A stretch of 9,795 bases of DNA, from assembly GCA_947589375.1 (NCBI GenBank), contig CANQAO010000039.1, positions 1-9,795 on the forward strand. The letters run 5' to 3'. The stretch is from an uncultured Bacilli bacterium (lineage in GTDB: Bacteria; Bacillota_I; Bacilli_A; RF39; UBA660). Positions 1 through 5,666 of this stretch are shown in pieces (position 1 is the first letter of the stretch; every line of letters starts with the position of its first letter). A program made the position numbers and the translations under genes. The notes under the pieces were generated by a model that saw only the letters and a list, made by a program, of their open reading frames with translations, did not search any database and was not told where the DNA came from.

Positions 1-5
1 AAGCT

Positions 6-30
6 TGTCAAGTGTTTTTTCGATTTTTTT
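6..30 (-). promoter_or_regulatory. Partial promoter (-35 box plus A-tract UP-like element) for a gene beyond the left edge
   Basis: On the minus strand a perfect consensus TTGACA lies at positions 11 to 6. Directly upstream are two A-tracts, seven A at 30-24 and six A at 20-15, whose centres are about one helical turn apart, as in UP elements that bind the RNA polymerase alpha subunit. The matching -10 box would fall outside the window, so only half of the promoter can be seen. It follows the rpmE terminator, which fits the start of a new transcription unit. Confidence 0.45.
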
Positions 31-53
31 GAAGTTAACAAAAGGTTAACTTC
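31..53. repeat. Perfect 9-bp inverted repeat, 5-nt loop
   Basis: Arms GAAGTTAAC (31-39) and GTTAACTTC (45-53) are exactly complementary around the loop AAAAG. On the plus strand it is followed by a broken T-run, and on the minus strand by A-tracts, so it is not a convincing terminator for the minus-strand genes. It sits just upstream of the A-tracts and -35 box at the left edge, where it could be an operator. It shares the AAGTTA / TAACTT half-sites with a second small inverted repeat at 80-98. Confidence 0.4.
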
Positions 54-69
54 AATTATTTTTAATTGT

Positions 70-122
70 AAAAAAAAAGAAGTTATAAGAAATAACTTAA
101 ATAAGCCCTTCTATAACCTCTT
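70..122 (-). terminator. Intrinsic terminator of rpmE
   Basis: Reading the minus strand after the rpmE stop, AAGAGGTTATA (122-112) can pair with TATAACTTCTT (87-77) through 11 pairs including one G-U, and runs into a T-tract of nine (78-70). A competing shorter hairpin, AAGTTAT/ATAACTT (98-92 with 86-80, loop TTCTT), feeds the same T-tract after a single C. Either fold would end transcription. The plus strand also has six T at 121-126 after the long stem, so some bidirectional activity is possible. Confidence 0.75.
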
Positions 123-124
123 TT

Positions 125-337
125 TTAGTTTTGTTTTTTATCTAAACCATATTTTTTGTTGAATTTTTCAACGTTACCAGCTTTTTTAGCCGTACCTTGT
201 TTTCCAGTGAAGAATGGATGACATTTGTCACATACTTCTAATTGAATTTCAGATTTGTTTGATCTTACAGTAAAAGTATTACCACAAGCACAAGTAACTT
301 TTGAATCAACATACTCTGGATGAATTCCCTTTTTCAT
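125..337 (-). CDS. rpmE: Large ribosomal subunit protein bL31, zinc-binding (C+) type
   Basis: A 70-residue ribosomal protein L31, which bridges the 50S and 30S subunits in the assembled ribosome. The start MKKGIHPEY and the tail with KFNKKYG are family signatures. Four cysteines at 16, 18, 36 and 39 (CxC then CxxC, followed by HPF) form the zinc site, so this is the zinc-containing form and not the zinc-free paralogue. The ATG is preceded by a strong GGAGAG site about 6 nt away. It has its own promoter overlapping the end of the SGNH hydrolase gene, a leader hairpin and a terminator, so it can be made alone. In Bacillus subtilis rpmE follows murAB (murZ) and rho; here it follows murA and a hydrolase gene. 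Confidence 0.97.
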   Translation of the reverse strand: MKKGIHPEYVDSKVTCACGNTFTVRSNKSEIQLEVCDKCHPFFTGKQGTAKKAGNVEKFNKKYGLDKKQN

Positions 338-355
338 GATATCTCTCCTTCCGCC

Positions 356-373
356 ATGGCAAGTTCATGCCAT
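356..373 (-). promoter_or_regulatory. Leader hairpin in the rpmE 5' UTR
   Basis: In the roughly 50-nt leader predicted between the promoter and the rpmE ATG, ATGGCA (373-368) and TGCCAT (361-356) form a perfect 6-bp stem with a 6-nt loop, ending about 12 nt before the GGAGAG ribosome binding site. L31 genes in several bacterial groups carry autoregulatory leader RNAs (L31 leader motifs are described for Firmicutes), so this may be one. I cannot confirm a match to a known consensus from sequence alone. Confidence 0.4.
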
Positions 374-394
374 AGAAATTTCGATTGCTTTTAT

Positions 395-423
395 ATTGTA
401 GCAGATTACTTTAAATAAATCAA
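395..423 (-). promoter_or_regulatory. Promoter of rpmE
   Basis: On the minus strand TTGATT (423-418) and TACAAT (400-395) are separated by exactly 17 nt, a good sigma-A-type promoter. The -35 box overlaps the TGA stop codon of the upstream hydrolase gene. Initiation would be near position 388, giving a leader of about 50 nt. Confidence 0.7.
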
Positions 424-1151
424 CCCTTTAACAAAGTTTTATTTACAGCACTGATAATTTCCCCTGCAATAGCTTTATAGCCTGCTTCTGAAGGATGAAT
501 ATCATTTTCATTAGGTAAAAAATTAGGATTTTCTTTAAATAAAGTACTTATTTCAACATATGTTACTTTATTATTATCACTAACTTTTTTATATTTTTTA
601 TTTAAATAGTTAAAAACTTCTTCAATGTGTTCATTGCTTAAATAAGGATAAGGATTATAATAACCTACTAAAATAATATCTTCTTTACAGTACTGACGCA
701 TAATAATTAACAAATCATCTAAGTCTTCAGCTAAAGCATCAATATAATTATAAATAGCATTATAATCAATCGGCATTTCGGTATTAAGTTTATTTAAAAT
801 ATCATTGGCTCCAATGGATACTGTAACTAAATCAGCTTTAATTAAAGCATTTTGTAATGTTATCAGTTTTTGACCCATTTTAACTCTTTTATTATCGGTA
901 ATGGCATTTATTAAATCAGTAGTCCGATATCCACTTTGGGCGAAATCATCAACATAAGTTTCTAAAAGGTTTTTTTCTTGGAAATAATCACTGACATAAG
1001 CCGAATAACTTTTAACTTTTTGACCATAAGCACCTTCACCAATGGCTAAAGAATCGCCTAAAGCTAAATAGTAAACTTTTTTATCTAAATTACATAAATA
1101 AATTAAAAATACCAATAAAATAATAGCCATAAAAATAATAATTTTTTTCAT
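420..1151 (-). CDS. Membrane-anchored SGNH/GDSL-family hydrolase (YpmR-like)
   Basis: A 243-residue esterase/lipase-type enzyme. Residues 4-20 form one hydrophobic helix after MKK, so the catalytic domain is placed outside the membrane. The SGNH blocks are visible: GDSL at 32-35 with nucleophile Ser34, Gly74 in AQSG, GAND at 114-117 with Asn116, and His219 in HPSEAGY. The usual D-x-x-H has Asn216 in the Asp place with Asp217 next to it, so the acid may be shifted by one. Cys20 is not in a proper lipobox (Leu precedes it), so this is probably an anchored protein and not a lipoprotein. The ATG follows GAGGTG with 4-nt spacing. The gene stands between murA and rpmE, where Bacillus has rho. The substrate is unknown; acyl groups on lipids, wall polymers or glycans are possible. 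Confidence 0.85.
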   Translation of the reverse strand: MKKIIIFMAIILLVFLIYLCNLDKKVYYLALGDSLAIGEGAYGQKVKSYSAYVSDYFQEKNLLETYVDDFAQSGYRTTDLINAITDNKRVKMGQKLITLQNALIKADLVTVSIGANDILNKLNTEMPIDYNAIYNYIDALAEDLDDLLIIMRQYCKEDIILVGYYNPYPYLSNEHIEEVFNYLNKKYKKVSDNNKVTYVEISTLFKENPNFLPNENDIHPSEAGYKAIAGEIISAVNKTLLKG

Positions 1152-1161
1152 ACTTCACCTC

Positions 1162-1188
1162 AAAAAAAGTAGATGTCAAATCTACTTT
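1162..1188 (-). terminator. Intrinsic terminator after murA
   Basis: On the minus strand AAAGTAGAT (1188-1180) and ATCTACTTT (1174-1166) pair perfectly over 9 bp around the loop TTGAC and continue into a run of seven T (1168-1162). The T-run touches the GAGGTG ribosome binding site of the downstream hydrolase gene, so the terminator lies inside that gene's leader and could also act as an attenuator. Confidence 0.8.
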
Positions 1189-1189
1189 A

Positions 1190-1195
1190 ATTATA
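1190..1195 (-). promoter_or_regulatory. Possible -10 box for the SGNH hydrolase gene
   Basis: TATAAT on the minus strand lies just before the murA terminator hairpin. The sequence 17 nt upstream (TGTATA) is a poor -35 match, and the surrounding DNA is nearly all A and T, so chance is likely. If real, the transcript would begin within or at the terminator stem. Confidence 0.2.
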
Positions 1196-1211
1196 TTTTT
1201 ATAGTTTATTT

Positions 1212-2465
1212 TTATACATCTTCTAAAGAAATTTTACCACCGACATTTTTAAGTTTATTAATAATGTTTTCGTATCCTCGAAGCACATATTTTATTTCTT
1301 TGATCGAAGTTTCCCCTTCGGCCGCTAAGGCAGCAATAATTAAAGCGGCGCCTGCTCTTAAATCGGTTGTAATGACTGTACTACCTTTTAGTTTAGTAGG
1401 CCCATTTATGATTATTTTATTATCTTTAATGATAATGTCAGCCCCCATTTGCACTAAATAAGGAACATTTTGAAACCGATTTTCATATATCGTTTCCGTT
1501 ACCACACTTGTACCTTCTGCTTGCGTCAGCAAAGAGGTGATGGGCTGCTGCAGATCGGTTGGAAAACCTGGATAAGGTGCGGTTTTAATATTCACCGCTT
1601 TTAATTTAGTAGTTTTATTTACTAAAATATAATCTTCATGGACTTCAATATTCGCCCCCATTTTCTTTAAAACATTAGTTAAAGCGGTAATATGTTTAGG
1701 AATAACATTTTGAACTTTTAAATTATGACCATTTATGACCCCAGCAATTACGTAAGTGCCCGCTTCGATACGATCGGGAATAACTGATGCTTCGCCACCT
1801 TTTAATTCTTTAACGCCTTCAATAACTAAGGTACTGGTATCTTTACCTGTTATTTTAGCGCCCATGCTGTTTAAAAAGTCGATAACATTGCCTACTTCTG
1901 GTTCCCGAGCGGCATTAGTAATGGTCGTCGTGCCTTTGGCATAAACAGCAGCGAGTAAAAGATTAACAGTCGCCCCGACACTGGCAAATCTTAAATTGAT
2001 TTCGGCTCCTTTTAACTCTTTAGCATCGATAATATATCTATTATCATAATCGATGGTTATGGTCGCGCCTAATTTTTCGAAACCGGAAAGGTGCAGATCA
2101 ATTGGCCTTTGGCCGATTGAACAACCGCCAGGAAAATACATTTCGGCATGTTTAAATTTGCCAAGAAAAGCGCCCATAAAATAATAAGAAGCTCTTAATT
2201 TTTTAGATTGTTCTAAAGTTATCGGTTTATTTTCTAAATTGGTAGCATCGAGACTATAACTACTACCTCTTTTAACAATTTTAACACCTAAATATTTTAA
2301 AATATCCCTTAAAGCTTCAATGTCAGATATCTCTGGAACATTATGGATTATCGTTTTATCAGATAATACCGCCGCGGGAACAAGTGACACCGCACTATTT
2401 TTAGCCCCGCCAATTTCTATTGTTCCAGATAAAGTTTTTTTACCTCTAATTTTTATAATTTCCAT
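1212..2465 (-). CDS. murA: UDP-N-acetylglucosamine 1-carboxyvinyltransferase
   Basis: A 417-residue full-length MurA, the cytosolic enzyme that transfers enolpyruvate from PEP to UDP-GlcNAc in the first committed step of peptidoglycan synthesis. Key residues fall at the classical positions: Lys22-Asn23 in GGAKN, Arg91, the catalytic Cys115 in PGGCSIG (the residue alkylated by fosfomycin, so a Cys-type enzyme expected to be sensitive), Arg120 in the following loop, and Asp304 in FPTDLQ. Arg369 starts the C-terminal RAGAAL segment. Two inside-out alpha/beta domains are implied by the EPT-family length. The ATG follows a weak GAGAGTGAT site and a clear promoter. Closeness to rpmE suggests orthology with the second Bacillus paralogue, MurAB/MurZ, but this is inference from gene order. 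A perfect hairpin and T-run follow the stop codon. Confidence 0.97.
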   Translation of the reverse strand: MEIIKIRGKKTLSGTIEIGGAKNSAVSLVPAAVLSDKTIIHNVPEISDIEALRDILKYLGVKIVKRGSSYSLDATNLENKPITLEQSKKLRASYYFMGAFLGKFKHAEMYFPGGCSIGQRPIDLHLSGFEKLGATITIDYDNRYIIDAKELKGAEINLRFASVGATVNLLLAAVYAKGTTTITNAAREPEVGNVIDFLNSMGAKITGKDTSTLVIEGVKELKGGEASVIPDRIEAGTYVIAGVINGHNLKVQNVIPKHITALTNVLKKMGANIEVHEDYILVNKTTKLKAVNIKTAPYPGFPTDLQQPITSLLTQAEGTSVVTETIYENRFQNVPYLVQMGADIIIKDNKIIINGPTKLKGSTVITTDLRAGAALIIAALAAEGETSIKEIKYVLRGYENIINKLKNVGGKISLEDV

Positions 2466-2517
2466 ATTATCACTCTCACTATAAAATATGTTTTTGCCTA
2501 AAATTTGTGTTAAATCT

Positions 2518-2546
2518 ATTATACACTGATAGTTAAAATTAGTAAA
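2518..2546 (-). promoter_or_regulatory. Promoter of murA
   Basis: On the minus strand TTTACT (2546-2541) and a perfect TATAAT (2523-2518) are separated by 17 nt. The murA ATG lies about 52 nt downstream of the -10 box. The -35 box stands only 11 bp from the -35 box of the divergent plus-strand gene, so the two polymerase sites are back to back. Confidence 0.7.
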
Positions 2547-2557
2547 CCTTCCTTTGC

Positions 2558-2586
2558 TTGACTTTATTCCCTTTTTGTGTTAAGAT
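2558..2586 (+). promoter_or_regulatory. Promoter of the 103-codon orphan gene
   Basis: TTGACT (2558-2563) and TAAGAT (2581-2586) are separated by 17 nt, close to the sigma-A consensus. The start codon at 2617 is about 30 nt beyond the -10 box and is preceded by GGGAGT (2605-2610). This is among the best promoters in the window and supports the view that the small gene is truly expressed. Confidence 0.75.
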
Positions 2587-2616
2587 ACAAGCAATTTAAC
2601 GAATGGGAGTAAAGAA

Positions 2617-2928
2617 ATGAAAAAATATTTTTTATATGCAGAAGGCATGCATCATCTATTTAAACAATTCCAAGACGCTAATGCCTATCCTGAGTACGCT
2701 TTATGCGAAACATGCCGCACGATTGAACATACTCATGGTGATAAAACTACTATGCACGCCTTATTTCAAAATCGCGTACCAGTAATTGCGGCCGAAAAGG
2801 AATTTGGAATTCCAATCAGCAAAGATAAATATCGATTATTAGCTAAAACTTATCAACGTGAAATTCCTGAAGATGTCTTTTTGGAAGCGAAAATGGAACA
2901 TGAAAAAACACTTACAAAAAAGAAATAA
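2617..2928 (+). CDS. Conserved-looking hypothetical protein, 103 aa, with CxxC and HxH
   Basis: I do not recognise this protein. It is the only plus-strand gene in the window. It is soluble-looking, charged, with no membrane segment or signal peptide. A probable helix covers residues 8-22 (with His12-His13), followed by Cys30-x-x-Cys33 and His38-x-His40, which together could bind a metal ion or form a redox pair; a mixed middle region (45-70) and a charged helix (84-100) end in KKK. It has a near-consensus promoter and a GGGAGT ribosome binding site 6 nt before ATG, and it ends in a shared bidirectional terminator, so it is a single-gene unit. GC is about 34% by hand count, not unlike murA next door. 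No function can be assigned. Confidence 0.8.
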   Translation: MKKYFLYAEGMHHLFKQFQDANAYPEYALCETCRTIEHTHGDKTTMHALFQNRVPVIAAEKEFGIPISKDKYRLLAKTYQREIPEDVFLEAKMEHEKTLTKKK

Positions 2929-2946
2929 ATTGCTTATTTCTTTTTT
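2916..2946. terminator. Bidirectional terminator between convergent genes
   Basis: A perfect 13-bp inverted repeat (2916-2928 with 2934-2946) surrounds a 5-nt loop ATTGC. Each arm is an A-run, one G, then AAATAA, so each direction yields a stem ending in six T. The stem lies wholly within the two coding ends: both TAA stop codons (2926-2928 plus, 2936-2934 minus) are part of it. With only one G-C pair the stem is weak, but length and T-runs on both sides support shared termination. Confidence 0.7.
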
Positions 2947-3788
2947 AATTCTTTATAAATTAAAGATACATTGTCCTTGCCCGCAGGAATTTTTTTGTTA
3001 TAATGCGGATAATAATTAGGATGCGTTATTTCCGAATCATAAGTTAAGACATGGCTCACAATATCTTCACAGATATTGTCACTTGCCATAATTATTTTTT
3101 CAAATTCGTCATGAGAAATACAATCTGAAACGCCATCAGAACATAGAAATAACTTTTGAATATTTTTTTTATCTAATTCATAGAAATGATAATTGATGTT
3201 AGGAACAACGCCTCCTAACCAATTATTAATAATATTACTTCGCTTATGAAAACGCATATCATCAATATTTTTGATTTTTCCATAATCGTATAAAGTTTGA
3301 ACATAAGAATGATCTTTAGTTACTTGTTTTAATGTCCCATCAAATATATATGCCCTTGAATCACCAACATTAAAAATAAAAATATTTTCTTCATTAATAA
3401 TGGCGGCTACTAAAGTAGTACTACCCCAATGACTTTTTTGACCAACTATTTCATGTAAATAGAAAAGAAAAGGTTCTATTTCAGCTTGGATTTTTTGACT
3501 ACTAGTTAATATGTCTTTTTTTAATCTTTGAAACCAATGAAATGTTTCAATCGCCGCTATATTACTGGCTAAATCACCATTCGGTTCCCCGCCTATTCCA
3601 TCAGCCACTAAAAGTAATTGCTTGTTGGAAATCTCTTTATGATTAGTTATTAATAAGGAATCTTCTTGATTTTTCCTTTTATTACCAAAATCCATGATAG
3701 CGGTAACATCACCGATTTTATATAAACGATGTTTATGAGTTTGCTGAAAATGTTTTAAAACTTCTTCTTCACAAATGTTTAAATTCAT
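2934..3788 (-). CDS. PP2C-family (PPM) serine/threonine protein phosphatase
   Basis: A 284-residue metal-dependent phosphatase of the bacterial PrpC/Stp1 type. All core motifs are present in order: RKNQED at 38-43 (Asp43), VADGIGG at 61-67 (Asp63), GSTT at 122-125, VGDSRAY at 141-147 (Asp143), KDHS at 158-161, CSDGVSD at 216-222 (Asp218) and KDN at 271-273 (Asp272), so both metal ions can be held and activity is expected. About 24 extra N-terminal residues precede the domain, which is slightly longer than PrpC. There is no transmembrane segment. It is the last gene of the operon: its ATG overlaps the whiA TGA by 4 nt and the site AAAGGA lies inside whiA. PrpC normally accompanies a PASTA kinase, but none is next to it here; in relatives YvcK, two genes upstream, is a target of that kinase. 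Confidence 0.92.
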   Translation of the reverse strand: MNLNICEEEVLKHFQQTHKHRLYKIGDVTAIMDFGNKRKNQEDSLLITNHKEISNKQLLLVADGIGGEPNGDLASNIAAIETFHWFQRLKKDILTSSQKIQAEIEPFLFYLHEIVGQKSHWGSTTLVAAIINEENIFIFNVGDSRAYIFDGTLKQVTKDHSYVQTLYDYGKIKNIDDMRFHKRSNIINNWLGGVVPNINYHFYELDKKNIQKLFLCSDGVSDCISHDEFEKIIMASDNICEDIVSHVLTYDSEITHPNYYPHYNKKIPAGKDNVSLIYKELKKK

Positions 3789-4705
3789 TTTACACGTCCT
3801 TTATTTCTAATCTTTTGCGCCAAATTTTTTATTTTATTAAAACGATGATATATTCCTGATTTAGTAAGTTTATTACCAGTTTCTAAACTAATTATTTCAC
3901 TTAATTCTAATAAAGACGCATCAGGATATTTTAACCGATAGTCACAAACGGTTTTTTCTTTTTCATCTAAAAGATCAAACAGATCTTTTTCTTTGATTAA
4001 ATTAATATCTTTAATTTGCTTGTTAGAAGTTTCAATAATTTTATCGGCATTAGCTTGTTCACAGTTATTAAGTCTATTGGTCATATTTTTATGATCGCGG
4101 TAAATACGAATATCTTCATAATACATGACGGCTTTAAAAGCCCCTAACATTCTTAAAAAGTCACCAATTTTTTCCGCTTCTTTCATATAAACCATATAAC
4201 TATTATCACGATGTAAAAGTTTATTATTTAAATCATAATTATTTAATAATTCATTTATGTAACTAGCGTACGCGGCATCATTTAAGTTTATTTCTAAATG
4301 ATATCTAGAGGTTTTGGGATCATTGATACTGCCATTCATCATAAAAACGCCTCTTAAATATGCCCGCATAAGTTCATCATCAGCTAAAATAAAATCTTCA
4401 GGAGTAGCTTTTTTTATACCTAAATTATCTAAAATTTTTTGATAGTTATCTTTAATTTCTAAAATGTAATGCCTTTTTTTATTATAATTATAACCTTTTC
4501 TGACGATGATTTGAGGACTTATATGATATAGTTCTTTTATCAAACTAAAAACTTTACGTGCGACACTATTATTTTCCGTAGTGATGGTAATTTTATTTTG
4601 CATATCGGCACTACTATGAATAATTCCCGAAAGTTCGGAAATTTTAGCTAGTTCATTCGTGTCTATTTTGGCTAATTCATCTTTAACATTCCTCGCAAAA
4701 GACAC
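3785..4705 (-). CDS. whiA: DNA-binding protein WhiA
   Basis: A 306-residue WhiA with the normal two-part build. The N-terminal part is a degenerate LAGLIDADG homing-endonuclease fold (block RAYLRGVFMMNGS at 114-126, second block DFLRMLGA at 182-189), which has lost nuclease function in this family. The family signature NRLNNCEQAN is at 210-219. A C-terminal helix-turn-helix spans about 264-295 with KSGIYHR. In Streptomyces it is a sporulation regulator; in Bacillus it influences division and chromosome segregation through an unclear route. The start is GTG at 4705, chosen because AGAGGTGAT sits 5 nt upstream and overlaps the yvcK stop; the start MSFARNVK is typical. The stop overlaps the phosphatase ATG. 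Confidence 0.95.
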   Translation of the reverse strand: MSFARNVKDELAKIDTNELAKISELSGIIHSSADMQNKITITTENNSVARKVFSLIKELYHISPQIIVRKGYNYNKKRHYILEIKDNYQKILDNLGIKKATPEDFILADDELMRAYLRGVFMMNGSINDPKTSRYHLEINLNDAAYASYINELLNNYDLNNKLLHRDNSYMVYMKEAEKIGDFLRMLGAFKAVMYYEDIRIYRDHKNMTNRLNNCEQANADKIIETSNKQIKDINLIKEKDLFDLLDEKEKTVCDYRLKYPDASLLELSEIISLETGNKLTKSGIYHRFNKIKNLAQKIRNKGRVK

Positions 4706-4715
4706 ACTATCACCT

Positions 4716-5666
4716 CTAATCTAATAAATAAGATAATATATTAATCGATACTTTTAAAGCATTATGCCTAATTGTATTATTTTCAATTACGACATAATTA
4801 TCTTCAATAATATCCGTGCCTAATTTTTTAATATTTTTATAATCAAGTTCGACTAAATCTTTTTGTTCACTACTGGCATATTTTTGAATAATTTCATCAT
4901 TAATTTTACCATTGTTAACGACAACGGCATCGACTTTACGTCTACCTAAATATTTATTTAATAGTTTAATGTGATGACTAACGGAAAAGTCTTCAGTTTC
5001 CCCAGGCTGGGTCATGATATTACAAACATAGATAATTTTGGCTTTACTTTTACCAATTTCTTTTCTGACTTCCTCACAAATTAAATTCGGAATAATACTA
5101 GTAAATAAACTACCCATACTTAAGATAATCGCATCGGCTTCTCTAATAGCTTTTAAAACATTAGGATTTACTTCGGGTTTTTCTTTATAAAAAACAGAAT
5201 TAATAGTGCGTTTGTCTTCGGTAATTTTGTGTTCCCCCTCGACAATACTACCATCTTCCATTTGACCCATTAAAATGACATTATCTTCGGTCAGTGGTAA
5301 TACCTTTCCTTGTAATTTTAAAAGGGAATTTAAAAGTTCAATGCCATCAGACATATTACCTGTAATATCTTTCGCCCCGGTTAATAAAAGATTGCCGATT
5401 GGATGGCCATTTAAATCACTATTAGTAGAAAAACGATAGTTTAAAACTTTTTCAACGGCTTCATCATCTGATGATAAGCTAATTAAGACTTTTCTAATAT
5501 CGCCGACCGCTAACATGTTAAATTCTTCTCTTAATCTACCAGTACTTTTACCATCATCACAAACCGAAACTACGGCTTTAATATCAAAAGGTAATTTTTT
5601 AAGTCCATTTAATAAAACACTCATCCCGGTTCCGCCACCTAGGACGGCGACTTTTATTGGTTTCAT
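4716..5666 (-). CDS. yvcK: Gluconeogenesis/cell-wall precursor factor YvcK (GlmR), CofD-like fold
   Basis: A 316-residue YvcK/GlmR protein. In Bacillus it binds UDP-sugars and supports GlmS activity, steering carbon to UDP-GlcNAc and wall synthesis on gluconeogenic carbon. Visible features: GGGTG at 10-14, the DDGKSTGRLR loop at 37-46, GHPIGNLLL at 87-95, GSLFTSIIPNL at 185-195 and NIMTQPGETEDF at 216-227. A GTG three codons upstream is possible, but it overlaps the AGGTGG ribosome binding site, whereas the ATG at 5666 lies 5 nt after that site and overlaps the trxB TGA as ATGA, so ATG is preferred. The usual neighbour rapZ (yvcJ) is missing before it. whiA follows after 10 nt. In relatives YvcK is phosphorylated on Thr by the PASTA kinase; Thr298 near this C terminus is a candidate. 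Confidence 0.95.
   Translation of the reverse strand: MKPIKVAVLGGGTGMSVLLNGLKKLPFDIKAVVSVCDDGKSTGRLREEFNMLAVGDIRKVLISLSSDDEAVEKVLNYRFSTNSDLNGHPIGNLLLTGAKDITGNMSDGIELLNSLLKLQGKVLPLTEDNVILMGQMEDGSIVEGEHKITEDKRTINSVFYKEKPEVNPNVLKAIREADAIILSMGSLFTSIIPNLICEEVRKEIGKSKAKIIYVCNIMTQPGETEDFSVSHHIKLLNKYLGRRKVDAVVVNNGKINDEIIQKYASSEQKDLVELDYKNIKKLGTDIIEDNYVVIENNTIRHNALKVSINILSYLLD

Noticed and set aside
1092..1151. Lipobox at Cys20 of the SGNH hydrolase
   Set aside because: The residues before the Cys are I-Y-L, with Leu instead of Gly, Ala or Ser at -1, so lipid modification is unlikely.
1264..1944. Plus-strand open frames inside murA
   Set aside because: Antisense shadows of a fully conserved enzyme, without promoter, ribosome binding site or recognisable domain.
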